From Geodermatophilus tzadiensis (GTDB taxonomy: Bacteria; Actinomycetota; Actinomycetes; Mycobacteriales; Geodermatophilaceae): a stretch of DNA of 64,000 nucleotides. A model generated the notes under the pieces. The model worked only from the letters and a program-made list of their open reading frames with translations. It was not told the origin of the DNA and did no database searches. The first letter of the stretch is position 1, and each line of letters opens with the position of its first letter. The stretch is taken from NCBI RefSeq assembly GCF_003002915.1, contig NZ_PVTG01000010.1:62001-126000 (forward strand), written 5' to 3'. Positions 24,141-31,110 of this stretch are shown one piece after another. Position numbers and translations under genes: made by a program.

Positions 24141-25775
24141 TCAGCGCTGCCGGAGGGCGTCGAAGAGGACGCCCTGGAAGTCGGTCGGGTCGACCGCCGA
24201 GTACGCCGCGCCGCCGGTGGCCTCCGCGATCCGCTCCAGCGCCGCGATGTCAGCGTCCGGGCCGAGCGCGACACCGATGACCTTCACCGGCCGCTCGGGG
24301 TCGGCCTCGTCCTGCAGGGTCTGCAGCAGCGCGTCCAGCGAGGTGCCGTCGTCGTCGTTGGTGCCGTCGGTGACCACGAGCACGCTGTTCACCGCGGTCG
24401 GGTCGAAGTCCGAGCGGGCCGCGCGGACCGCGTCCAGCGTGGTGTCGTACAGGCCGGTGCCCCCGGGGCTCAGCCGGTCGGGGATGGTGTCGAGCTCGGC
24501 GTCGAGCAGGTCGCGCTGGCTGCTGCCCTCGACCTCCGACTCCAGCGCCCGCGTGGGCACCGCCTCGGTCCAGTCCCGGTCCTCCTCCAGCTCGTGGGCG
24601 AAGAACCACAGGCCGAGCGCGAAGTTGCCCGGCACCAGCGTGAGCGTGCTCTTGGCGGCGTCGCGGGCCAGGGTGGCCCGGGTGCCGTCGCCCGCGGGCG
24701 CCTCCATGGAGGTCGAGATGTCGAAGACGGTGAGGATCCGCGACGGCGCGGCCAGGCTGGACAGCTCGGTGAGCAGCCCCTGCACCTGCTCGGCGTCGAC
24801 CTCCACGGCCTCGGGCGCCTCCTGCGGCACGGACTCGCCGGCGTCGGTGGGTGCGGTGCCCTCCGCGTCGCGGAACCCGGCACCCAGGACGGCGGTGCGC
24901 GCGGTCGCCGAGGTCAGTGTCCGGACGACGGCGTCCACGGCCGAGCGCTCCTCCTCCGACGGGCCCCCGACGCGCAGGACCGGGTAGTCCAGCCGCGGCG
25001 ACCCCTCCGAGGGGTAGACCGGCACGAGCTGCGAGTCGGCCGCCTCCCGGGTGGTGGCGACCACCTCCTGCTCGCTCACCGGCACCAGCGGCGCGTCGGC
25101 CGCGCCCGACCCCGCCGCCTCCAGCGCGTCGGCGGGGCTGACGGAGGGGCCGCGTCGGGCGGCCAGCACCGCCTGGACGACGGCGTTGTCGGCGGACTCG
25201 TCGCCGCCGAGGGAGGTGCGCAGCGCGGCGAGCGCGGACAGCCCCTCGGCGCTCTCGGCGAGGTCGGGCACCGCGACCGGGCGGACGCCGCTGAGCGCCT
25301 CGGCCCAGGACGGCGGCTCGGCGCCCCAGCCGAGCTCGTCGACGGCCGCCCGGCTGGTGCCCAGGACCACCGGCGAGGTGGCCATCGAGCCCGACGACTC
25401 CAGGTCGGCGTCGGCCGCCCGGACGGTCCACAGCGAGCTGTCGGGCACCCACACCTGCGGCAGCGCCGCGGCCTCGAGCGCCTGCAGGTCGCCGACGGTC
25501 TGCAGCGGCTCCTGCGCGGTCACCTCGGCGCCGGCGCAGGTGCCGTCGCCGAGGTCCTGGGGCTCGGCGAGCAGGTCCTGCGCGACCGGGGCGAGCTCCG
25601 GGGCGACGGTGACCCGGACGGTGCGCGTCTCGTCGCAGCCCCCGCCGGACCCGGCCAGCCACCACACCAGACCGCCGGCGACCAGCGCGACCACGACCAG
25701 GGCGACGACGAGGGCGACGGGCGTGGGGCGGGCCGGCAGTCGGCGCGCGGAGGTGGTGTCGGCGTGGCGGCCCAT
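24141..25775 (-). CDS. Membrane-anchored solute-binding/VWA domain protein
   Basis: A 544-residue protein. A single membrane helix (VALVVALVVVALVAGGLVWWLAG, near residues 20-42) leads to an extracellular part. Residues 50-330 resemble a periplasmic solute-binding fold, and residues about 348-544 are a von Willebrand A domain with the metal site DISTSM (about 353), a Thr-containing GTGLYDT loop and TDGTND. No transporter genes stand beside it. It may bind a ligand or partner at the cell surface. The ATG at 25775 follows GGAGAG; an ATG nine codons earlier lacks one. It ends opposite the heptose operon. Confidence 0.8.
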   Translation of the reverse strand: MGRHADTTSARRLPARPTPVALVVALVVVALVAGGLVWWLAGSGGGCDETRTVRVTVAPELAPVAQDLLAEPQDLGDGTCAGAEVTAQEPLQTVGDLQALEAAALPQVWVPDSSLWTVRAADADLESSGSMATSPVVLGTSRAAVDELGWGAEPPSWAEALSGVRPVAVPDLAESAEGLSALAALRTSLGGDESADNAVVQAVLAARRGPSVSPADALEAAGSGAADAPLVPVSEQEVVATTREAADSQLVPVYPSEGSPRLDYPVLRVGGPSEEERSAVDAVVRTLTSATARTAVLGAGFRDAEGTAPTDAGESVPQEAPEAVEVDAEQVQGLLTELSSLAAPSRILTVFDISTSMEAPAGDGTRATLARDAAKSTLTLVPGNFALGLWFFAHELEEDRDWTEAVPTRALESEVEGSSQRDLLDAELDTIPDRLSPGGTGLYDTTLDAVRAARSDFDPTAVNSVLVVTDGTNDDDGTSLDALLQTLQDEADPERPVKVIGVALGPDADIAALERIAEATGGAAYSAVDPTDFQGVLFDALRQR

Positions 25776-25895
25776 GATCGCTCTCCGTGAGTGTCCGGTC
25801 ATCAGGCGTGCCCACGACGCCGGGCACCAGGGTAGAGGCGATCCGGGTCCCGCTGCCGCGCGGGAGGAGGACCCCGCGGTCCGCGGGCGCGGGGG

Positions 25896-26873
25896 TCAGC
25901 TCGCCCGCAGGGCCGCCGTCCGGCGCTGCGCGGCGAACCAGGCGACGGTCCGGCGCAGGCCCTCCTCGGAGGGCACCGTCGGCCGCCAGCCGAGCAGCTG
26001 CTCGGCGCGGGTGGTGTCCGGACGGCGCACCTTGGGGTCGTCGACCGGCAGGTCGACGAACGAGATCGGCGACGACGACCCGGTCAGCTCCACGATCCAC
26101 TGCGCCAGCCGCAGCATGGACAGCTCGTCGGGGTTGCCGACGTTCACCGGCCCGGGCTGGTCGGAGAACGCCAGGGCCAGGATGCCGCGCACCGTGTCGT
26201 CGACGTAGCAGATGGAGCGCGTCTGCGAGCCGTCGCCGGCCACGGTCAGCGGCTTGCCCGACAGCGCCTGCCCGACGAACGCGGGGATGGCGCGGCCGTC
26301 GTCGGGGCGCATCCGCGGGCCGTAGGTGTTGAAGATCCGCACGATGCCGGTGTCGGTGCCCTTGGACGTGCGGTAGGCCGTCGTCATCGCCTCGCTGAAG
26401 CGCTTGGCCTCGTCGTAGACGCCGCGGGGGCCCACCGGGTTGACGTTGCCCCAGTACTCCTCGCGCTGCGGGTGCTCCAGCGGGTCGCCGTAGACCTCCG
26501 AGGTCGACGCCAGCACGTACCGGGCGCCCTTCTCGTGCGCCAGGCCGAGGGTGTGCAGCGTGCCGAGGCTGCCGACCTTGAGCGTCTCGATCGGCATCCG
26601 CAGGTAGTCCAGCGGACTGGCCGGGGAGGCGAAGTGCAGCACCAGGTCGACGTCGCCGGGCACGTGCACGTAGTCGGTGACGTCGCAGCGCACCAGCCGG
26701 AACCCGGGGTGCTCCAGGAGGTGGACGACGTTCTCGGGCGACCCGGTGAGGAAGTTGTCCAGGCACACCACCTCGACGCCCCGGTCGAGCAGCTGCTCGC
26801 ACAGGTGCGAGCCGAGGAACCCGGCGCCGCCGGTCACCACCGCCCGCCGGATCGTCCGCGCCGCGTGCACCAT
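25896..26873 (-). CDS. UDP-glucuronate decarboxylase-like NAD-dependent epimerase/dehydratase
   Basis: A 325-residue extended SDR enzyme. [12 protein letters not shown] binds NAD, and [30 protein letters not shown] (catalytic Tyr and Lys) and [10 protein letters not shown] are the signature stretches of UDP-glucuronate decarboxylase (UXS), which makes UDP-xylose from UDP-glucuronate. dTDP-glucose dehydratases share the fold, but the ASPASP and NTYGPRM motifs favour UXS. It lies just beyond the heptose operon and probably supplies a sugar donor for the envelope glycan. No strong ribosome-binding site is visible at the ATG. Confidence 0.85.
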   Translation of the reverse strand: MVHAARTIRRAVVTGGAGFLGSHLCEQLLDRGVEVVCLDNFLTGSPENVVHLLEHPGFRLVRCDVTDYVHVPGDVDLVLHFASPASPLDYLRMPIETLKVGSLGTLHTLGLAHEKGARYVLASTSEVYGDPLEHPQREEYWGNVNPVGPRGVYDEAKRFSEAMTTAYRTSKGTDTGIVRIFNTYGPRMRPDDGRAIPAFVGQALSGKPLTVAGDGSQTRSICYVDDTVRGILALAFSDQPGPVNVGNPDELSMLRLAQWIVELTGSSSPISFVDLPVDDPKVRRPDTTRAEQLLGWRPTVPSEEGLRRTVAWFAAQRRTAALRAS

Positions 26874-26936
26874 CGCTGCTCCCGTCCTCTGGCCGTCCCC
26901 TCCGCAGGGCCCCCCGCTGCCCTACCCGGAGATCAA

Positions 26937-26954
26937 CTCCCGACACTTCGGGAG
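26937..26954 (-). terminator. Hairpin between DUF2630 and UXS genes
   Basis: CTCCCGA, loop CACT, TCGGGAG is a perfect 7-bp hairpin 41 bp past the DUF2630 stop and 64 bp before the UXS start on the minus strand. It could end the DUF2630 transcript. Confidence 0.45.
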
Positions 26955-26994
26955 CTGAGTGTCCACCGTGCAGGGAGCCGCGAGAGGGACCCGA

Positions 26995-27228
26995 CTACTG
27001 CAGGTAGCCCTCGACCTCGGACCTCGGGCGCACCTCGGCGCTGTCGGGGTCCTCGTCGTACTGCCGCTTGGCGTCCCGCTGGCGGATGAGGTCCCAGAGC
27101 TGGTCCCGCTCCTCCTCGATCTGCCGGAGACGGGCGCGCTGCTCCTCGGTGTGGTCCCCGCCGTCCCGGAGCCGGTGCTCCTCCTCGACCAGCGCGTCGA
27201 TGCGGCTGCGGATCTCGCTGTCGTCCAT
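26995..27228 (-). CDS. DUF2630 family small protein
   Basis: A 77-residue, highly charged, probably helical protein: DDSEIRSRIDALVEEEHRLRD to QLWDLIRQRDAKRQ to SEVEGYLQ. The sequence matches the DUF2630 family found across actinobacteria, which has no known function. AGGGA stands at a suitable distance before the ATG. It follows tyrA by 36 bp on the same strand. Confidence 0.85.
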   Translation of the reverse strand: MDDSEIRSRIDALVEEEHRLRDGGDHTEEQRARLRQIEEERDQLWDLIRQRDAKRQYDEDPDSAEVRPRSEVEGYLQ

Positions 27229-27264
27229 GACCGGTCCCTGCCCGGCGCAGCGGAGGCGAAACGG

Positions 27265-28176
27265 TCAGGGCCCGGGCACCCAGCCCTCGACGAAGGCGGC
27301 CAGCCGGCGGGTGACGGCGCCCCCGGCCCGGCCCAGCGCGAGCAGCGCCGCCCGGTCCAGGGGCACCCGGACGGTCCGCCGGCCCGGGACGGCGGTGCGC
27401 ACCGCGTGCCCGGCGGCGACCAGCTCGGGCCAGGGCCGCGCCAGCTGCGCCCGCACGCGGTCGAGCGCGGCGGCCGTCGGCCCGGCGTTGCCCTCGACCA
27501 TCGCGGTGACGAACGCGGGGTCGCTGCCGATCACGCGGGTGCCGTCACGGAAGCTCCCGGCCGCCAGCGCCAGCGCGAGCGGCCCCGCCTCGCCGGCCGC
27601 CGCGGCCAGCGCCGCGGCGAGCAGGTGCGGCACGTGGCTGACGGCGGCCACCGCGTCGTCGTGCTCGGCGGCGGTCACCGGCACCACCTCGGCGCCCGCG
27701 GCCAGGGCCACCTCGGCCGCGCGGAGCCAGCGCGGCAGCTCGGTGCCCGGCTCCAGGCACAACGCCCAGCGCGCGCCCCGGAACAGGCCGGGGTCGGTGG
27801 CCTCGTGACCGGACCGCTCGGTGCCGCACATCGGGTGGCCGCCGACGAAGCGGCTGCCCAGCGCCGCGCCGACGGAGGCCAGCACCGGGCCCTTCACCGA
27901 GCCCAGGTCGGTGACCGTGGCGGCCGGGTCGACGTCGACGCCGTCGAGGGCGGTGGCCATCGCCGGCAGCGGGACGGCGAGGACGACGACACCGGCGAGC
28001 CCCCGGGTGACCGCCACGCCGCGCGCGGCCGCCGCCTCGCGCGCCGCCGGGTCGACGTCCCACCCGCGGACCTCGCGCCCGGCGGCCACCAGCGCCGCGG
28101 CCAGCGATCCGCCCAGCTGGCCGAGGCCGACGATCCCGACCGGCGGCGCGGCCGTCGTGGGCACCGGCAGGGTCAC
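27265..28176 (-). CDS. tyrA: Prephenate dehydrogenase
   Basis: A 303-residue NAD(P)-dependent dehydrogenase of the TyrA family. GIVGLGQLGGSLAAAL binds the nucleotide, VTDLGSVKGP follows, HPMCGTERSGHEA is the substrate region (usual HPMAGTE), and VSHVPHLLAAAL holds the catalytic-region His. It should oxidise prephenate to 4-hydroxyphenylpyruvate in tyrosine synthesis. No ACT or chorismate mutase domain is fused. The start GTG overlaps the thioesterase stop (GTGA), which sets the start. Confidence 0.87.
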   Translation of the reverse strand: MTLPVPTTAAPPVGIVGLGQLGGSLAAALVAAGREVRGWDVDPAAREAAAARGVAVTRGLAGVVVLAVPLPAMATALDGVDVDPAATVTDLGSVKGPVLASVGAALGSRFVGGHPMCGTERSGHEATDPGLFRGARWALCLEPGTELPRWLRAAEVALAAGAEVVPVTAAEHDDAVAAVSHVPHLLAAALAAAAGEAGPLALALAAGSFRDGTRVIGSDPAFVTAMVEGNAGPTAAALDRVRAQLARPWPELVAAGHAVRTAVPGRRTVRVPLDRAALLALGRAGGAVTRRLAAFVEGWVPGP

Positions 28177-28613
28177 ACCGTCCCCCAGGGGCGGTCGGTG
28201 CGGAAGACCCGGGCCAGCGCGGTGCCCACCAGCCGGCCGTCCTCGCCGCGGGCGTCGATCCGGTAGACGGCGGTGCGGCTGCTGCGGTGCAGCTCGGTGC
28301 CCTCGGCGACCAGCCGCTCGCCGGGCCGGCCGGGGTGCAGGAACTCCGTGTGCACGTCCTGGGCCACCGCGACCGTGCCGTGGCTGTTGCTCACCGCGGC
28401 GTGCACGACGTCGAGCAGCGCCATCGTCGCGCCGCCGTGCGCGGTCCCGACGGCGTTGAGCAGGTGCGGGCCCACCGTCATCGACGCCCGGGCGTACCCG
28501 GGCCGGACCTGCTCCAGCTCGATGCCCAGGTGGACCGCCAGCGGGTCGGCGGCGAGCCGGGCGAGGAGGGCGGGGTCGACGTCGGCTCCGTCGTCCGGTG
28601 CGGGATCGGCCAT
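28173..28613 (-). CDS. PaaI-family hotdog thioesterase
   Basis: A 146-residue single hotdog-fold protein with LLNAVGTAHGGATMALLDVV (the N and HGG of PaaI-type acyl-CoA thioesterases) and a FLHPGRPGERLVAEG beta region. It should hydrolyse an acyl- or aryl-CoA; the substrate is unknown. The ATG has no ribosome-binding site, but TAGCCT lies 6 nt upstream on the minus strand, which would suit a leaderless message. Its start codon is 16 bp from that of the divergent methyltransferase. The stop overlaps tyrA. Confidence 0.82.
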   Translation of the reverse strand: MADPAPDDGADVDPALLARLAADPLAVHLGIELEQVRPGYARASMTVGPHLLNAVGTAHGGATMALLDVVHAAVSNSHGTVAVAQDVHTEFLHPGRPGERLVAEGTELHRSSRTAVYRIDARGEDGRLVGTALARVFRTDRPWGTV

Positions 28614-28629
28614 GATCGGAGGCTATGCC

Positions 28630-29319
28630 GTGCTCCCCGCGCCCCTGGTCCCCGACGTGACGCCGCGGTCGTTCCTGCTCACCCCCGAGCTCGGCGACTA
28701 CGTCCGGGCCAGCTCCGCGCCCCTCGACGAGGTGGCCGCGGACCTGGTGGCCGAGACCGCCGCCCTGGCCGAGCGCGGGCAGGCGCCGGCCACCTTCCAG
28801 ATCGCCGCCGAGCAGGGCGTGCTCATGCAGCTGCTCACCCGTGCCCTCGGCGTCCGCCGCGCGATCGAGATCGGCACCTTCACCGGGTTCTCGGCGCTGT
28901 GCATCGCCCGCGGCCTCCCCGAGGACGGCAGCCTGCTGTGCCTGGACCGCAGCGAGGAGTGGACCGCCGTCGCCCGCCGGTACTGGGCGCGGGCCGGCGT
29001 CGCCGACCGCGTCGAGCTGCGGCTGGGCGAGGCGCTCGAGCAGCTGCGGGCGCTGCCCGCCGAACCGGTCTTCGACCTGGCCTTCGTCGACGCGGACAAG
29101 ACCGGCTACCCCGCCTACGTCGACGAGCTGCACCCCCGGATGCGGCCGAACGGGGTGGTGCTGCTGGACAACACGCTGCGCAGCGGCCGGGTGCTCGACC
29201 CGCAGAGCGACGACGACCGGGCGCTGGTCGCGCTCAACGCCGCGCTGGCCACCGACCCGCGGTTCGAGACGGTGCTGCTGCCGCTGGCCGACGGCCTGAC
29301 CGTGCTGCGGGTCCGGTGA
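28630..29319 (+). CDS. Class I SAM-dependent O-methyltransferase
   Basis: A 229-residue catechol/caffeoyl-CoA-type O-methyltransferase. AIEIGTFTGFSALCIARGL binds SAM, LCLDRSEEW follows, and FDLAFVDADKTGYPAYVDEL holds the metal-binding Asp residues, with LLDNTLRSGRV after it. The acceptor is unknown. The GTG at 28630 is preceded by GGAGG at 7 nt, which decides it over the in-frame ATG at 28612. It begins a plus-strand set (next three genes overlap by 4 bp each) ending in tadA. Confidence 0.85.
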   Translation: MLPAPLVPDVTPRSFLLTPELGDYVRASSAPLDEVAADLVAETAALAERGQAPATFQIAAEQGVLMQLLTRALGVRRAIEIGTFTGFSALCIARGLPEDGSLLCLDRSEEWTAVARRYWARAGVADRVELRLGEALEQLRALPAEPVFDLAFVDADKTGYPAYVDELHPRMRPNGVVLLDNTLRSGRVLDPQSDDDRALVALNAALATDPRFETVLLPLADGLTVLRVR

Positions 29320-29822
29320 GCGCCGCCGACGCGGCCGCGGCGCCGTCGAGCTGGGCGGTGCGGGTCGGCCGCCCGGACGGCCGCTGGCGGGTGGAGCTGC
29401 TGGCCGCCGACGCCGGTGACGAGCTGCCGGTGCTGGAGCGGGCGCTGGGCGAGCCGGGCACGGGGGAGTGGCCGCCGCCGTTCGTCGTGGTCGTCGACTC
29501 GCGGCTGTACTTCGTGGTGCTGCGGCACGGCCCGGGCGGGATGGTCCGGGCGCTGATCTCCGACGCCACCATGCAGGAGTGGGTGCTCGGCGCCGAGGTG
29601 GTGGAGCGCTACGGCATCGCCGTCGACGAGGACGGCGCCTTCGACGACGACGAGACGGGCTGGCCGGGAGGGGACCTCGACGTGTTCGCCGACGACGGCC
29701 TGCCCGCCGACCAGCTGCGGCCGATCGTGACCGCCGACGACCTGTGGGCCGACGAGATGGTCGCCCGCATCGCCGCCCGGTTGGGCTTCGCCGACGAGCT
29801 GGCCGCGGCGGTGCGGGCGTGA
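29316..29822 (+). CDS. tRNA adenosine deaminase-associated protein
   Basis: A 168-residue acidic protein: WAVRVGRPDGRWRVELLA, FVVVVDSRLYFVVLRHGPGGMVRALISDATMQEW and a long Asp-rich middle (DEDGAFDDDETGWPGGDLDVFADD). It matches the actinobacterial family named after its steady neighbourhood with tadA; no activity is known. Start GTG overlaps the preceding stop (GTGA), and the stop overlaps the HAD gene. Confidence 0.82.
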   Translation: MSAADAAAAPSSWAVRVGRPDGRWRVELLAADAGDELPVLERALGEPGTGEWPPPFVVVVDSRLYFVVLRHGPGGMVRALISDATMQEWVLGAEVVERYGIAVDEDGAFDDDETGWPGGDLDVFADDGLPADQLRPIVTADDLWADEMVARIAARLGFADELAAAVRA

Positions 29823-30475
29823 CCGCGACCGTGCGCGCCGTCGTCTTCGACCTCGGCGGCGTGATCACCGAGAGCCCGATGCTCGCCTTCGCCGCCTACG
29901 AGCGCGAGGCGGGGCTGCCCGAGGGGCTCATCCGCCGGCTCAACAGCACCGACCCCGACACCAACGCCTGGGCGCGCTACGAGCGCAACGAGCTCGACGT
30001 CGAGGGGTTCGTCGACACCTTCGAGGCCGAGGCGCTGGCCGCCGGGCACCGCGTGGACGCCCGGCGGGTGCTCGCCGCGCTGCACGGCGAGCTCCGCCCG
30101 GAGATGGTGGCGGCGGTGCGGGCGCTGCGCGCCGCGGGCCTGCCGCTGGGGATGCTGTCGAACAACGTCGCGCCGATGGAGCGCACCGGGCGGCTGGCCG
30201 AGCTGCTCGACCTGTTCGACGCCGTCGTCGAGTCCTCGGTCGAGGGCGTGCGCAAGCCCGAGCCGGAGATCTACCGGCGGGCGCTGGCCCGGCTGTCGGA
30301 GGCGGTGGGCCGCGAGCTCGCCTTCGCCGACTGCGCCTACCTCGACGACCTGGGCATCAACCTCAAGCCGGCCCGCGCGCTGGGCATGCACACGGTCAAG
30401 GTCGTCGACCCGGCCGACGCGCTGGCCGAGCTGTCCGCGCTGACCGGCGTCCCGCTGGCCGGCGCGCGGGCGTGA
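29819..30475 (+). CDS. HAD-superfamily hydrolase
   Basis: A 218-residue HAD phosphatase. VVFDLGGVITESP is motif I but reads DLG rather than DxD, as in the epoxide-hydrolase-N-like HAD group. MLSNNVAP gives motif II, RKPEPEIY motif III and FADCAYLDDLGINLKPA motif IV. The second Asp of the common DxD is absent, so it may not be a standard phosphomonoesterase. Substrate unknown. It lies between the TadA-associated protein and tadA with 4-bp overlaps on both sides. Confidence 0.82.
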   Translation: MTATVRAVVFDLGGVITESPMLAFAAYEREAGLPEGLIRRLNSTDPDTNAWARYERNELDVEGFVDTFEAEALAAGHRVDARRVLAALHGELRPEMVAAVRALRAAGLPLGMLSNNVAPMERTGRLAELLDLFDAVVESSVEGVRKPEPEIYRRALARLSEAVGRELAFADCAYLDDLGINLKPARALGMHTVKVVDPADALAELSALTGVPLAGARA

Positions 30476-30948
30476 CCAGGCCGGCCGACGACGCCGTCGA
30501 CGCCGCGATGGCCCGGGCGCTGGAGCTGGCGGCCGCGGCGCAGGGGTGGGGCGACACGCCCATCGGCGCCGTCGTCCTCGGCCCCGCCGGGACCGTGCTG
30601 GCCGAGGCGGCCAACGAGCGCGAGCGCACCGGCGACCCCACCGCGCACGCCGAGGTGCTGGCGCTGCGCGCCGCCGCCCGGGTGCACGGCGACGGCTGGC
30701 GGCTGACCGGCTGCACGCTGGTGGTGACCCTCGAGCCGTGCACGATGTGCGCCGGTGCGAGCGTGCTGGCCCGGGTGGCGCGCGTGGTCTACGGCGCCGA
30801 CGACCCGAAGGCCGGCGCCGTCGGGTCGCTGTGGGACGTCGTCCGCGACCGCCGGCTCAACCACCGGCCGCAGGTCACCGCGGGGGTGCGGGCCGAGGAG
30901 AGCGCGACCCTCCTACGCGCCTTCTTCCGCGCCAGGCGGGGCCTGTAG
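30472..30948 (+). CDS. tadA: tRNA adenosine(34) deaminase
   Basis: A 158-residue zinc-dependent deaminase. DPTAHAEVLALR holds the zinc His and catalytic Glu, and TLEPCTMCAGA the two zinc Cys. It should convert A34 to inosine in tRNA-Arg(ACG), which this window encodes at 12661. Length is normal. GTG start by overlap with the HAD stop. The last codon and stop (TAG) overlap the -10 box of the following tRNA-Ser gene. Confidence 0.92.
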   Translation: MTRPADDAVDAAMARALELAAAAQGWGDTPIGAVVLGPAGTVLAEAANERERTGDPTAHAEVLALRAAARVHGDGWRLTGCTLVVTLEPCTMCAGASVLARVARVVYGADDPKAGAVGSLWDVVRDRRLNHRPQVTAGVRAEESATLLRAFFRARRGL

Positions 30949-30951
30949 TCT
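30946..30951 (+). promoter_or_regulatory. -10 box of tRNA-Ser(CGA) on the tadA stop codon
   Basis: TAGTCT includes the TAG stop of tadA and lies 7 nt before the mature tRNA 5' end. The same hexamer precedes tRNA-Ser(GCT). Confidence 0.5.
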
Positions 30952-30958
30952 CTCCGGC

Positions 30959-31043
30959 GGTGGCGTGTCCGAGCGGCCGAAGGAGCACGCCTCGAAAGCG
31001 TGTGAGGTGCAAGCCTCCGTGGGTTCAAATCCCACCGCCACCG
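30959..31043 (+). tRNA. tRNA-Ser(CGA)
   Basis: Acceptor arms GGTGGCG (30959-30965) and CGCCACC (31036-31042) pair fully, discriminator G. Anticodon loop CTCGAAA gives CGA. Long variable arm, T-arm GTGGG/CCCAC with TTCAAAT loop. CCA is not encoded. Confidence 0.95.
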
Positions 31044-31054
31044 CCAGCAGGACC

Positions 31055-31088
31055 CGACGGCGGCGCCCCACCCGGGGCGCCGCCGTCG
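31055..31088. terminator. Bidirectional terminator between tRNA-Ser(CGA) and the kinase gene
   Basis: CGACGGCGGCGCCCC (31055-31069) and its exact complement (31074-31088) form a 15-bp stem with a 4-nt loop, between two convergent genes. Confidence 0.8.
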
Positions 31089-31110
31089 TCGTGTCCGGGC
31101 CCGGTGCCGC

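Noticed and set aside
24141-26873. Heptose epimerase HldD: the SDR gene at 25896 was considered.
   Set aside because: Its motifs ([15 protein letters not shown]) fit UDP-glucuronate decarboxylase rather than HldD.
27265-29868. 867-codon frame extending tyrA upstream through the thioesterase and methyltransferase.
   Set aside because: Only the last 303 codons have TyrA motifs. The GTG at 28176 overlaps the thioesterase stop, and the upstream part is a shadow.
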